28,538 bases of DNA from contig CAYIJI010000005.1 of the NCBI GenBank assembly GCA_964363695.1, positions 1 through 28,538 on the forward strand, read 5' to 3'. How positions within the stretch are numbered: position 1 is the stretch's first letter; each line of letters begins with the position of its first letter. Positions 20,581 through 27,254 of the stretch are shown piece after piece. The stretch is from JAMCZZ01 sp964363695. GTDB lineage: Bacteria > Patescibacteriota > UBA1384 > XYA2-FULL-43-10 > 1-14-0-10-43-13. The position numbers were made by a program, and so were the translations under genes. The notes below the pieces were generated by a model. That model was not told the origin of the DNA. It saw only the letters and a list, made by a program, of their open reading frames with translations, and did not search any database.

Positions 20581-21108
20581 ATGAATAATTTCAAAGATTA
20601 CAAAGAGCTAGTCGCCAAAGTCGACAACGCAAAAAAGAAAAATCCGCTTGATCTTTCTTCCGATCAAGACCTTTCAATTGCCATAATGAACTTGGTCTCT
20701 ATCGAGGAACATTTTTTCTTTACTGCAGAGAAAACCGGTAAAAAGGACTATCTTGACCTGCTTCAGGAAGTCCGCAAAATGCGGCAGGACCTTCTCAAAA
20801 AAATAATCCCCAAATATGAAGGCGAGGTCTGGTGCATTTCAAAACATTTATTAGCCGCTTCTATGCGTTTAATGGAAGTCGGCACCAAACAACTAGGCAT
20901 GGGCAAGAGAAAAGAAGCTGAGGAATATTTTGAAAAAGCATACGATCTATATTCCCTCTTCTGGGGCGTCAATATGAACATAGTCGATACAAATAATATT
21001 CAAAAAATCGACGAAAAAGCCATCGACAACAAAGACGAAGCAAAAAGCGGCCTCATGAGCAAACTCCGCAGCGTAGTCAAAAAAGCAATCGACTGCTGCA
21101 TTGAGTAA
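20581..21108 (+). CDS. Helical orphan protein, 175 aa
   Basis: Not recognised. From ATG 20581 the protein is soluble and predicted to be mostly alpha-helical: a basic N-terminus (FKDYKELVAKVDNAKKKNP), a helix pair around IAIMNLVSIEEHFFFTAEKTGKKDYLDLLQEVRKMRQDLL, a third around GEVWCISKHLLAASMRLMEVGTKQL, and a TPR-like stretch GKRKEAEEYFEKAYDLYSLFWGV. It ends in a Lys-rich segment with CC near the C-terminus. The longer frame from 20518 is rejected because its extra residues (WILNQVQDDK) are translated repeat. AGGA inside the repeat lies 7 nt upstream of the chosen start. Confidence 0.65.
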   Translation: MNNFKDYKELVAKVDNAKKKNPLDLSSDQDLSIAIMNLVSIEEHFFFTAEKTGKKDYLDLLQEVRKMRQDLLKKIIPKYEGEVWCISKHLLAASMRLMEVGTKQLGMGKRKEAEEYFEKAYDLYSLFWGVNMNIVDTNNIQKIDEKAIDNKDEAKSGLMSKLRSVVKKAIDCCIE

Positions 21109-21181
21109 TTTTTTCATATTTTTAGTTATTGTTCGAGAGATGGGCTTGGGTCGAGAACTATTCGATAAACTTCTCACTTCA

Positions 21182-21197
21182 TCCGCCAGCTGGCGGA
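21182..21197. repeat. 16-bp palindrome TCCGCCAGCTGGCGGA
   Basis: Second exact copy of the palindrome at 13361-13376, in the 172-nt gap between two convergent genes. No other feature is supported in that gap. Confidence 0.8.
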
Positions 21198-21280
21198 CAG
21201 CATCGTTCGAAGAATAAAAGTTATTCAATCGCGTAAGTCTTAACTATGTCTAGTTTATGCTCCGAGTCGATACATTTTGA

Positions 21281-21664
21281 TTAGTTTTTATTAACCTTTT
21301 TCTCTGCAAGCGTCTTCTCAGAAAGCCTGTCTTCTGTAATCAAAAGCAAAAGCCCTGTTAAAACGAGCCAAAATGAAGTAGACAATGTGCTCACTGCCAA
21401 AAGCTTATTCCAAGTCATAAATCCGTAAACGATTCCCAAAAGAATAAAGGTTATCCCTGCCAATTTGTTTCTATTCCAAGTCACGATCAAAATTGCCAAG
21501 ATACAAACCCCAAAGAAAAAGTTAAATAAAAGCGGAGCATTATCAAGAAAGTTCTGAATATCTGGCAATAAGAAAATAAAGAGGATTAAAACAAATACTA
21601 TTACCGAAAAACGTGGAAAACAATTTATAAGAATTTTCTTTTTGTCTTCTCTCCCCATTGTCAT
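21281..21664 (-). CDS. Small four-helix membrane protein downstream of sod
   Basis: Not recognised. The 127-aa protein has a basic cytoplasmic N-terminus (GREDKKK) and four hydrophobic segments (about 18-34, 43-61, 67-83, 92-110), ending in a charged tail. ATG 21664 is 7 nt after the sod stop with GAGG just before it, so it is probably co-transcribed with superoxide dismutase. No redox residues are visible, so I do not infer a function from the neighbour. Confidence 0.65.
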   Translation of the reverse strand: MTMGREDKKKILINCFPRFSVIVFVLILFIFLLPDIQNFLDNAPLLFNFFFGVCILAILIVTWNRNKLAGITFILLGIVYGFMTWNKLLAVSTLSTSFWLVLTGLLLLITEDRLSEKTLAEKKVNKN

Positions 21665-21671
21665 TTTATCC

Positions 21672-22292
21672 TCAATTATTTTCCAATAAGATATTGTCGT
21701 ATCTTTTATTTACAGCATCCCAATTTAGGATCTCCCAGAAATTATTGATGAAATCCACTCTCTTGTTTTGATAATCCAGATAGTAAGCGTGCTCCCAAAC
21801 GTCTAACACTAAAAGTATCGAAAACATTGGATAGATGTTCACGTTGTGTTTTTCTATCTGCATAATAATCGGCCTTTTTGTCTTTCGGCAATATGTCAGA
21901 GTAGTCCAGCCCGAACCTTCAACTTTTTCCGCCGTTTTGGAGAATTCATCCACAAAACGGTCAAAGTTTCCAAACTCATCAATAATGGCTTGATTTAAAG
22001 CCTCGCTCGCCCCCATCCTTCCGCTTACAGGCGTTATGTTCTCCCAAAAGAGTGAATGCAAGATATGCCCTCCAATGTTAAAGGACAAGGCTTTGTAGAG
22101 GGCGGGGAAATCCAGCTCGCTCTCCTCTTCTCTACCTTTGTCGAGTTTTTCTAAAATTTTGTTTGCGTTGTCGACATAAGTCTTGTGGTGCATGTCATGA
22201 TGTATCGCAAGCTGTTCTCTTAAAATAATCGGCTCCAAGGCGTCGTAGCCATATGGCAGTTCTGGTAATATGTAGAATTTTTTGTTTTTCAT
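21672..22292 (-). CDS. sod: Superoxide dismutase (Fe/Mn family)
   Basis: Converts superoxide to oxygen and hydrogen peroxide in the cytoplasm. All four metal ligands of the Fe/Mn family are present: His31 in AIHHDMHHKTYV, His79 in IGGHILHSLFW, Asp164 and His168 in LVLDVWEHAYYLDY. The helical N-terminal and alpha/beta C-terminal domains are full length (206 aa). Around the metal-specificity positions GGH and GSGW are seen, but I cannot decide Fe versus Mn. The start codon overlaps by one base (TAATG) the stop of a 17-codon ORF that has the stronger ribosome-binding site, suggesting translational coupling. It is first in a two-gene unit with the 127-aa membrane protein. Confidence 0.95.
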   Translation of the reverse strand: MKNKKFYILPELPYGYDALEPIILREQLAIHHDMHHKTYVDNANKILEKLDKGREEESELDFPALYKALSFNIGGHILHSLFWENITPVSGRMGASEALNQAIIDEFGNFDRFVDEFSKTAEKVEGSGWTTLTYCRKTKRPIIMQIEKHNVNIYPMFSILLVLDVWEHAYYLDYQNKRVDFINNFWEILNWDAVNKRYDNILLENN

Positions 22293-22345
22293 TATTCTTC
22301 AACTTCGCCTCCCTCTTCTGTTAGAGCTATTGGTATTTCCAACAC
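22292..22345 (-). CDS. Possible 17-codon leader peptide of sod
   Basis: GTG 22345 lies 8 nt after AAGGAG (22359-22354) and opens 17 codons (MLEIPIALTEEGGEVEE) ending in TAA that shares its last base with the sod ATG. The frame is closed by TAA just upstream, so it is not the tail of a longer intact gene. It could be a true leader that delivers ribosomes to sod, or the degraded end of a lost gene. No homologue is known to me. Confidence 0.4.
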   Translation of the reverse strand: MLEIPIALTEEGGEVEE

Positions 22346-22721
22346 AATGGCAGCTCCTTATTAGCTTATTTGCTTAAAAGCTTATCTGCTTACGCGCTTA
22401 TATTTAACTGCGGATAGTCCAATTCCGATTTAAAAAATAACTTTCCAAATGTCAAAAATTACAACAAGCGCTAATTGTCATTTCGACATCATGAGCAAAG
22501 TCGAATGACGACCTGCCTGCCGGTAGGCAGGGAAATCTCCAGATTAATGGAGCTTATGCTTATATTTATATATATTCAAATAATTTGTATATATCTCGCC
22601 TTGGAGGCACCACCAATGGCTCGACATGACGACTTTTAATAAAAATTTAATTAGTTGAATAGAATATGCGCCCGTTCTGATTGAAAAAGATGAGACAAAA
22701 TGTTATCATAATCTCATAAAT
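22346..22721. repeat. Repeat-filled gap between sod and tRNA-Ser
   Basis: Contents in order: imperfect GCTTATTTGCTTAAAAGCTTA strings (22362-22400, like 6721-6756); a GTCATTTCGACATC...GTCGAATGACGA repeat (22477-22511) interrupted by the 20-bp palindrome (22512-22531) before GAAATCTCC; and a TCTCGCCTTGGAGGC...GGCTCGACATGAC repeat (22592-22630). No convincing gene or promoter was found. Confidence 0.7.
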
Positions 22722-22811
22722 GGAAGCGTCGCATAGTGGTTTAGTGCAGCTGTCTTGAAAACAGCCAGGGGTGCAAGCTCCTCAGAGGTTCGAATCCTCT
22801 CGCTTCCGCCA
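22722..22811 (+). tRNA. tRNA-Ser (anticodon TGA), CCA encoded
   Basis: Class II tRNA of 90 nt: acceptor GGAAGCG/CGCTTCC, anticodon stem GCTGT/ACAGC with loop CTTGAAA (TGA, reads UCA and other UCN), variable arm with GGGG..CTCC, T arm AGAGG-TTCGAAT-CCTCT, G discriminator, CCA. Confidence 0.95.
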
Positions 22812-22845
22812 AAAATAAGTTACTCATTCTGAGTGGCTTATTTTT
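22812..22845 (+). terminator. Terminator of tRNA-Ser
   Basis: AAAATAAG (22812-22819) pairs with CTTATTTT (22837-22844), and inside it ACTCA with TGAGT. A run of five T ends the structure. It starts one base after the CCA. Confidence 0.8.
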
Positions 22846-22883
22846 GATAATTGAGATTCGAACAAGAAATAAGGTCAGTAAAC

Positions 22884-22914
22884 CCTAAATCCAACCTACG
22901 AGGTTGGATTTAGG
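22884..22914 (+). promoter_or_regulatory. 14-bp perfect hairpin upstream of the 150-aa gene
   Basis: CCTAAATCCAACCT (22884-22897) and AGGTTGGATTTAGG (22901-22914) form a perfect stem with loop ACG. It has no T run, so it is not an obvious terminator. It sits about 65 nt before ATG 22978 and may be a leader structure or an operator. No clear promoter was identified nearby. Confidence 0.6.
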
Positions 22915-22977
22915 TGTGCCTTGTGATATGTTGCTTTTGCGCGAGATTTCAAGGCTAAGAACCGAGGAGGTGACAAA

Positions 22978-23430
22978 ATGAGACAAGCCTTTGAAGAGCT
23001 GGTAGAAGTTTTGTGGAGATATGGCAACGCCGGATTGATCCCTTGCTCAGTCATCTTGCTTGTAGATGGCGAGGTTCCCAGAACAAGCACAGTGGGAGTG
23101 CTTAATATTGACAATGCGGACCCTTATGCATTCCTTGATCGAGCGGAAGCGCGAAAGACAGAGTTTCAGGTCGTTGCTCCATTCAGCCCAGAAGTGAACT
23201 CTGCCGTTGACAGCTTCATCGCTAATCTCAAGGGCAAACGGTATGTTTTGGCGGTTATGCATCCATCGCCAAAATTAGAAGATATCGTGGTGTTGAATGG
23301 CACCCGCATCAGCGGCACGTCAGGAGAGAAGGTAAACGGCTGGGGGTACGGAACTGCAGCTTTGTCTGCTCACAACATACCCGTGGGCATTGCGTACGTC
23401 GTGCCAAGGCAGCATCAACAGACTGGCTGA
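22978..23430 (+). CDS. Orphan 150-aa protein with strong ribosome-binding site
   Basis: Not recognised. AGGAGG lies 7 nt before ATG 22978, the best ribosome-binding site in the window. The protein looks like a compact alpha/beta domain without signal or membrane segment: helix EELVEVLWRYG, strand IPCSVILLVDG, a region ending in FQVVAPFSPEVNSAVDSFIANL, strand RYVLAVMHPSP, and a glycine-rich end (SGTSGEKVNGWGYGTAAL) followed by VGIAYVV. Base composition is visibly more GC-rich than neighbouring genes. It is isolated between a tRNA terminator with a perfect hairpin and two further hairpins, so it is an independent unit. It recalls the 138-aa orphan in setting, not in sequence. Confidence 0.7.
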   Translation: MRQAFEELVEVLWRYGNAGLIPCSVILLVDGEVPRTSTVGVLNIDNADPYAFLDRAEARKTEFQVVAPFSPEVNSAVDSFIANLKGKRYVLAVMHPSPKLEDIVVLNGTRISGTSGEKVNGWGYGTAALSAHNIPVGIAYVVPRQHQQTG

Positions 23431-23449
23431 AACCATAAGCAAAATCTGG

Positions 23450-23513
23450 GGGCCGGCATCAGCCGGCCCTGCAACCTTCGTTTAATTTTAACTCGATTTT
23501 GTCGAGTTTTTTT
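23450..23513 (+). terminator. Tandem hairpins ending the 150-aa gene
   Basis: First GGGCCGGC/GCCGGCCC with loop ATCA (23450-23469), without a T run. Then AACTCGA/TCGAGTT with loop TTTTG (23490-23508) followed by TTTTT, a classical intrinsic terminator ending 15 nt before the next start codon. Confidence 0.85.
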
Positions 23514-23527
23514 GATAGAATCAGATT

Positions 23528-24454
23528 ATGAAAATTCAAAAAGAATATTGGTATGTAATAGCGACAGGAATATTGTCCGGTTTAATTGTATTTGGAGGAC
23601 AAGTATTTAAAAATTTGGGATTTTCTTTAATGGAACTGTCGGTTTTGTTGTATTTTCCGACCTTTTTCTTTTTATTGCCTTTTCTACAAGGGAAAAGAGG
23701 AGAAATAACTAATTTGGGTAATTTAAAGTTAATTTTCTGGTGGTCCCTGATCGGGTCGCTTACTGTCATCACACAATTCGGAGCCATTGTAGTGGGAACG
23801 CCAGTAGCTATTGTGGCATTGCTGCTCTACACTCAACCGATTTGGACAATTATTATCACTAAATTATTTTTAAAAGCTTCAGTCGGCAAAAGAGACATCA
23901 TTTCAATTATTTTAGTATTAGCCGGCCTAGTATTTCTAATCAAACCATGGCAAGTACATGAAATTGGCAGCATAACAGGAATATTGATTGCTCTGCTCGG
24001 TGGTCTTTCTCTGTCAGGATGGGTCATCATCGGCAGCTTCGTTGGAAAAAGCAAAATCGATCCATATGTTGCGAAATTTTTACAGACAACCATGGCAGTT
24101 TTATTAATTACGATAATCTTAACTATATTTGGACGAGCAATCGGACAACCGGAAATTTTGAAGTTCACATTAATCTGGCCATTAAAAATTTGGCTAATGA
24201 TCATAATATTTAATCTTTTAACTCAACCGCTAAGCCATATCCTATATTTAAAGGGGTCAAAAGTTGTGCCAGCCAAAGACTCGGGTATAATTTTGCTTTT
24301 AGAACCTGTCAGCGGGGCAATTTTGGCGGCATTATTCTTAGGCCAAGCGATCACTTTAAATATTTTTATCGGCGGCATCTTAATTCTAGTTGCAAACTAT
24401 TTTGTTTTGACTAAAAAAGTGCAAGCTACAATAAATTTGGATGGCTCGAGATGA
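23528..24454 (+). CDS. EamA/DMT-family transporter
   Basis: A 308-aa inner-membrane protein with ten predicted helices arranged as two EamA repeats (about 5-140 and 150-300), each ending with the typical pattern: VVGTPVAIVALLLYTQPIWTIIITKLFL in the first, LLLEPVSGAILAALFLGQAITLNIFIGGILIL in the second. The drug/metabolite transporter superfamily exports or imports small metabolites; the substrate cannot be deduced. ATG 23528 has no ribosome-binding site and follows a terminator by 14 nt. A TAGAAT box 7 nt before the ATG hints at a near-leaderless transcript, without a good -35 box. Confidence 0.9.
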   Translation: MKIQKEYWYVIATGILSGLIVFGGQVFKNLGFSLMELSVLLYFPTFFFLLPFLQGKRGEITNLGNLKLIFWWSLIGSLTVITQFGAIVVGTPVAIVALLLYTQPIWTIIITKLFLKASVGKRDIISIILVLAGLVFLIKPWQVHEIGSITGILIALLGGLSLSGWVIIGSFVGKSKIDPYVAKFLQTTMAVLLITIILTIFGRAIGQPEILKFTLIWPLKIWLMIIIFNLLTQPLSHILYLKGSKVVPAKDSGIILLLEPVSGAILAALFLGQAITLNIFIGGILILVANYFVLTKKVQATINLDGSR

Positions 24455-24483
24455 CAACTGTTTATGGACATCCGTTATCTCAT

Positions 24484-25209
24484 CTAATTCGCCCGTCTTG
24501 CCACAACTACTCCGAAAACTTGTTTTGCGCCGTTTTCTTTCAAAATTTTGGCGCATTCGTTCAGTGTTGAACCGGTTGTCGTAACATCATCGACTAAAAG
24601 CACGGTTTTTCCAACAATTAAATCTTTATCAACACATATAAAAGCACCGATTAAATTTTTCTTTCTCAACTCTCCCGACAACTTCACTTGGCTCTCGGTG
24701 TTTTTGATTCGTTTTAAGGCCTCACCTCCGGAAATATTCAATCTTTTTGAAATATGCCTGGCAATGAGCTCAGCTTGATTAAAGCCTCTGGTAAATTCTC
24801 TTTTTTTATATAGAGGCACCGGGACGATGACAAGACTGCCTTTAAACGGTTCGCGAAGAAGGCGCTCAATAATCAGTTCGCCCAACTCCAGAGACAAGCT
24901 AGTCATTCCAGAATATTTTAAATGATGGACCATTTCTTTGACCGGACCAGCTTCGTACCTAGCGGCGGCAATAATCCCCCGCAAATACGGCATTCTGCAG
25001 ACAAGGCAATATTTGCTTAATTGGCTGATCTTTCCACAGGAAGGACAAGTGCCTGTTCTTATTTTTTCGATCTTTTGGATGCATTTGTAGCAGACAAACC
25101 GCTCCGCTTGTTTTCCACAATCTACGCATCTTTTTGGGAAAAATATCTCAAGAAAAAAGCTGGCAATTAATGATATCGAACTCTTAAATTTTAATGTCCT
25201 GTTTTTCAT
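24484..25209 (-). CDS. comF: ComF-family phosphoribosyltransferase-like protein
   Basis: ComF proteins are needed for natural DNA uptake and are thought to act with the ComFA/PriA-like machinery at the cytoplasmic side. The 241-aa protein has N-terminal zinc-finger cysteines (C28-C31-C40-C43 and C55-C58-C68-C71), the ComF core motif (YKKREFTRGFNQAELIARHISK, about 134-155) and the phosphoribosyltransferase PRPP-binding loop VLLVDDVTTTGST (203-215). It stands alone, convergent with the EamA gene. No other competence gene is in the window. Confidence 0.93.
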   Translation of the reverse strand: MKNRTLKFKSSISLIASFFLEIFFPKRCVDCGKQAERFVCYKCIQKIEKIRTGTCPSCGKISQLSKYCLVCRMPYLRGIIAAARYEAGPVKEMVHHLKYSGMTSLSLELGELIIERLLREPFKGSLVIVPVPLYKKREFTRGFNQAELIARHISKRLNISGGEALKRIKNTESQVKLSGELRKKNLIGAFICVDKDLIVGKTVLLVDDVTTTGSTLNECAKILKENGAKQVFGVVVARRAN

Positions 25210-25314
25210 ATGCTGATCTCAAAAAATAATCTTAACAATTTAAATATGCCTAAACTACATAAATTATGCAAAGCCCATAATAAAATATCTAATATAGATT
25301 CCCGCCTCATCCAT

Positions 25315-25342
25315 GTCATCCCCGTGAAGACGGGGATCCAGG
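25315..25342. repeat. GTCATCCCCG/CGGGGATCCAGG hairpin repeat
   Basis: Variant of the GTCATTCCCG family, preceded by a half copy GATTCCCGCC at 25297-25306. It lies between comF and the hsp20 promoter. Confidence 0.75.
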
Positions 25343-25364
25343 ATAGTAATTGCTAAAAAATTTG

Positions 25365-25393
25365 TTGACTATTTTTTTGGGGTTAACTATACT
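25365..25393 (+). promoter_or_regulatory. Promoter of hsp20
   Basis: TTGACT (25365-25370), 17-nt spacer, TATACT (25388-25393). A leader of about 50 nt follows. No CIRCE-type inverted repeat is visible. Confidence 0.8.
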
Positions 25394-25449
25394 AAAAATA
25401 ACTAGCCGATTTGCAGTTTTTTTGAGGCATCATCGGCAAAAGGAGGGCA

Positions 25450-25824
25450 ATGATAGAGACAAATCACGAGGACTGGATGTACAGCGATGATACAGAAGGT
25501 CAACTTTCTATTGATGTTTATCAAGACGAACATAGTATTTATATATTGGCGCCGATTGCTGGCGTAAAATCCGGCGATGTGGATATCTCCATAACTGAAG
25601 AGGTTGTAACTTTAAGAGGCGAGAGGAAACCGGGCCACGATGCTACTAACGAAAGGCATTTCACTCAAGAATGCTACTGGGGGCCTTTTTCACGCTCGTA
25701 TGTTCTTCCAATCGCAGTAAATACAGAGGATGCAAAAGCAACCTTAAAAGACGGCCTTCTAACAATTCAAATCCCCAAAGACGCTAAAGTCAAGACAAAA
25801 GTTATTAAAATAAACGAAAAGTGA
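25450..25824 (+). CDS. hsp20: Small heat-shock protein, Hsp20/alpha-crystallin family
   Basis: ATP-independent chaperone that holds unfolding proteins. The alpha-crystallin domain fills residues about 18-110: LSIDVYQDEHSIYILAPIAGVKSGDVDISITEEVVTLRGER, then the loop and YWGPFSRSYVLPIAVNTEDAKATLKDGLLTIQIPKDAK with the conserved G-L-L-T-I-x-I-P. At 124 aa the N-terminal arm is very short (about 17 residues), and the C-terminal tail lacks a clear I-x-I/V anchor apart from VIKI. AGGAGG is only 3 nt from ATG 25450, unusually close. It has its own promoter and no co-directional neighbour within 200 nt. Confidence 0.93.
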   Translation: MIETNHEDWMYSDDTEGQLSIDVYQDEHSIYILAPIAGVKSGDVDISITEEVVTLRGERKPGHDATNERHFTQECYWGPFSRSYVLPIAVNTEDAKATLKDGLLTIQIPKDAKVKTKVIKINEK

Positions 25825-25837
25825 CAGCCATTAATTT

Positions 25838-25978
25838 CCCCTCCTTTCGAAGGAGGGGCTAGGGGTGGTTAAATACAAAGACAATCTTTCCACCCCCTCT
25901 AACTCCCCACCTAGCCTCCCCTCGGGCAGGGGAGGAACCGCTCAGACAGGGGGGAATCGCCGCTGGATAGCCCAGCTT
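25838..25978. repeat. CCCCTCC-type hairpin repeat region after hsp20
   Basis: CCCCTCCTT/AAGGAGGGG with loop TCG (25838-25858) is followed by GCTAGGGGTGG and, in inverted sense, CCACCCCC...CCTAGCCTCCCCTC, which can fold back on the first part. It lacks a T run. Its position suggests it may stabilise or end the hsp20 transcript. Confidence 0.65.
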
Positions 25979-26027
25979 TTTTTGTAAATAATTTTCTTCT
26001 GTGGTAAATTTATATTGACATCATTTT

Positions 26028-26092
26028 GTCATTCCGGACTTGATCCGGAATCTATACAATAGCTCTGGATCCCAAATCAAGTTTGGGATGAC
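26028..26092 (+). repeat. Two-hairpin composite repeat before galU, uninterrupted form
   Basis: GTCATTCCGGA-CTTG-ATCCGGAATC (26028-26052), then CTATACAAT and CTGGATCCCAAATCAAGTTTGGGATGAC (26065-26092). It is the empty-site counterpart of 20486-20577. It ends 12 nt before the galU start codon. Confidence 0.85.
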
Positions 26093-26104
26093 GATAGAGG
26101 AATT

Positions 26105-26995
26105 ATGAAGAAAATTCGCAAAGCAGTGGTGCCCGTAGCAGGTTATGGAACAAGATTTCTACCTATAACGAAAGCATTGCCAAAAGAAATGCTTCCAATA
26201 GTTGATAAGCCGGTCATTCAATATGTTGTTGAAGAACTGGCAGAAGCGGGGATAGAGCAAATTATTTTTGTAACAAGCTGGCACAAAAGAGCAATCGAAG
26301 ACCATTTCGATCGACATTTAGAGCTAGAGTATAAATTAAAAGAAAACGGTAAAGTTGAACAACTTGAGCAAATTAAGAAACTTTCCAATATTGCAGAATT
26401 TGTTTATGTTAGGCAAAGGGAACAGAGAGGGAACGGCGACGCGATCTTAACCGCCAAAAGCATCGTTGGAAATGAGCCGTTTATAGTTTGTTGGGGAGAC
26501 GAATTTGTCATCGCCAAGCCTGAATCTAAAACCAAGCAGTTAATTGAGGCTTACAGCAAATATCAATCTAACTTAGTAAGCTGCCTTAAGGCTGAAAAAC
26601 CAGAGGATGCAAAAAGATACGGATTTGCAAAGGGAGAAGTTATTGAAGAGGGTATTATTAAAGTTGACGACTGGATAGAAAAGCCTGGCATGGAGAATAG
26701 GCCTCCGGCGGCTTTAGCATCACTCGGAGGATTCATTGCCGTACCGGAAATATTCGAAGCGCTAGAAAGCATTGAGTTACAGCCAGGAGACGAACTGGTT
26801 TATGTTGACGCGATCAATAAAATGAAAGATCAAGGAATGCCTTCTTATGCAATTGAGATTAAAGGCGGCAAATATTATGATTGCGGAAATGTTACCGAAT
26901 ACTTGAAAACAAATGTCGAAATGGCTTTAAAGAGAGAAGATATTAATGGGGAGTTCTCAAATTTCATTAAAGAGATCGCCGGCAAATTAACCTAG
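26105..26995 (+). CDS. galU: UTP--glucose-1-phosphate uridylyltransferase
   Basis: Makes UDP-glucose from UTP and glucose-1-phosphate for surface glycans. The 296-aa protein carries the nucleotide-binding VPVAGYGTRFLPITKALPKEMLPIVDKPVIQY (10-41), then FVTSWHKRAIEDHFD, YVRQREQRGNGDAIL, and the metal/sugar-site FIVCWGDEFV (about 126-135), all as in bacterial GalU. Length is normal. AGAGGA precedes ATG 26105 by 3 nt. It is a single gene between repeat-rich gaps; its product would feed the glycosylation that the WecA-family enzyme at 14843-15946 starts, but the genes are not linked in an operon. Confidence 0.96.
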   Translation: MKKIRKAVVPVAGYGTRFLPITKALPKEMLPIVDKPVIQYVVEELAEAGIEQIIFVTSWHKRAIEDHFDRHLELEYKLKENGKVEQLEQIKKLSNIAEFVYVRQREQRGNGDAILTAKSIVGNEPFIVCWGDEFVIAKPESKTKQLIEAYSKYQSNLVSCLKAEKPEDAKRYGFAKGEVIEEGIIKVDDWIEKPGMENRPPAALASLGGFIAVPEIFEALESIELQPGDELVYVDAINKMKDQGMPSYAIEIKGGKYYDCGNVTEYLKTNVEMALKREDINGEFSNFIKEIAGKLT

Positions 26996-27254
26996 CTATC
27001 ATATTCAATAATGCAAGAAACAACATAAAGCTTGTATGGCAACCACGTTCTTAATTACAAAATCCAAATTACAAATGACAAATAAAAATCTAAATTCCAA
27101 ATTCTTAAATTGTTTAGACATTAAGTCATTTGACATTTTATTTGAAATTAGACATTAGGATTTAGGAATTATCTGTTATCTGACAAACTGTATTCTGTAT
27201 ACTTGTATCTTGGTTATTATCTAGAACAGTCTAAGACTGATCGATGGAGGGTAT
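26996..27254. other. Low-complexity gap between galU and the solute-binding gene
   Basis: AT-rich repeats of the form CAAATTACAAATGACAAATAAA (27058-27090) and CTGTTATCTG/CTGTATTCTG strings (27168-27201). No gene, and no convincing promoter for 27255, was recognised. Confidence 0.6.

Noticed and set aside
25822..25824. Possible TGA recoding (as in Gracilibacteria/SR1)
   Set aside because: TGA terminates hsp20, the EamA gene and the 150-aa gene at the expected family ends or before terminators, and no in-frame TGA is needed inside any gene.
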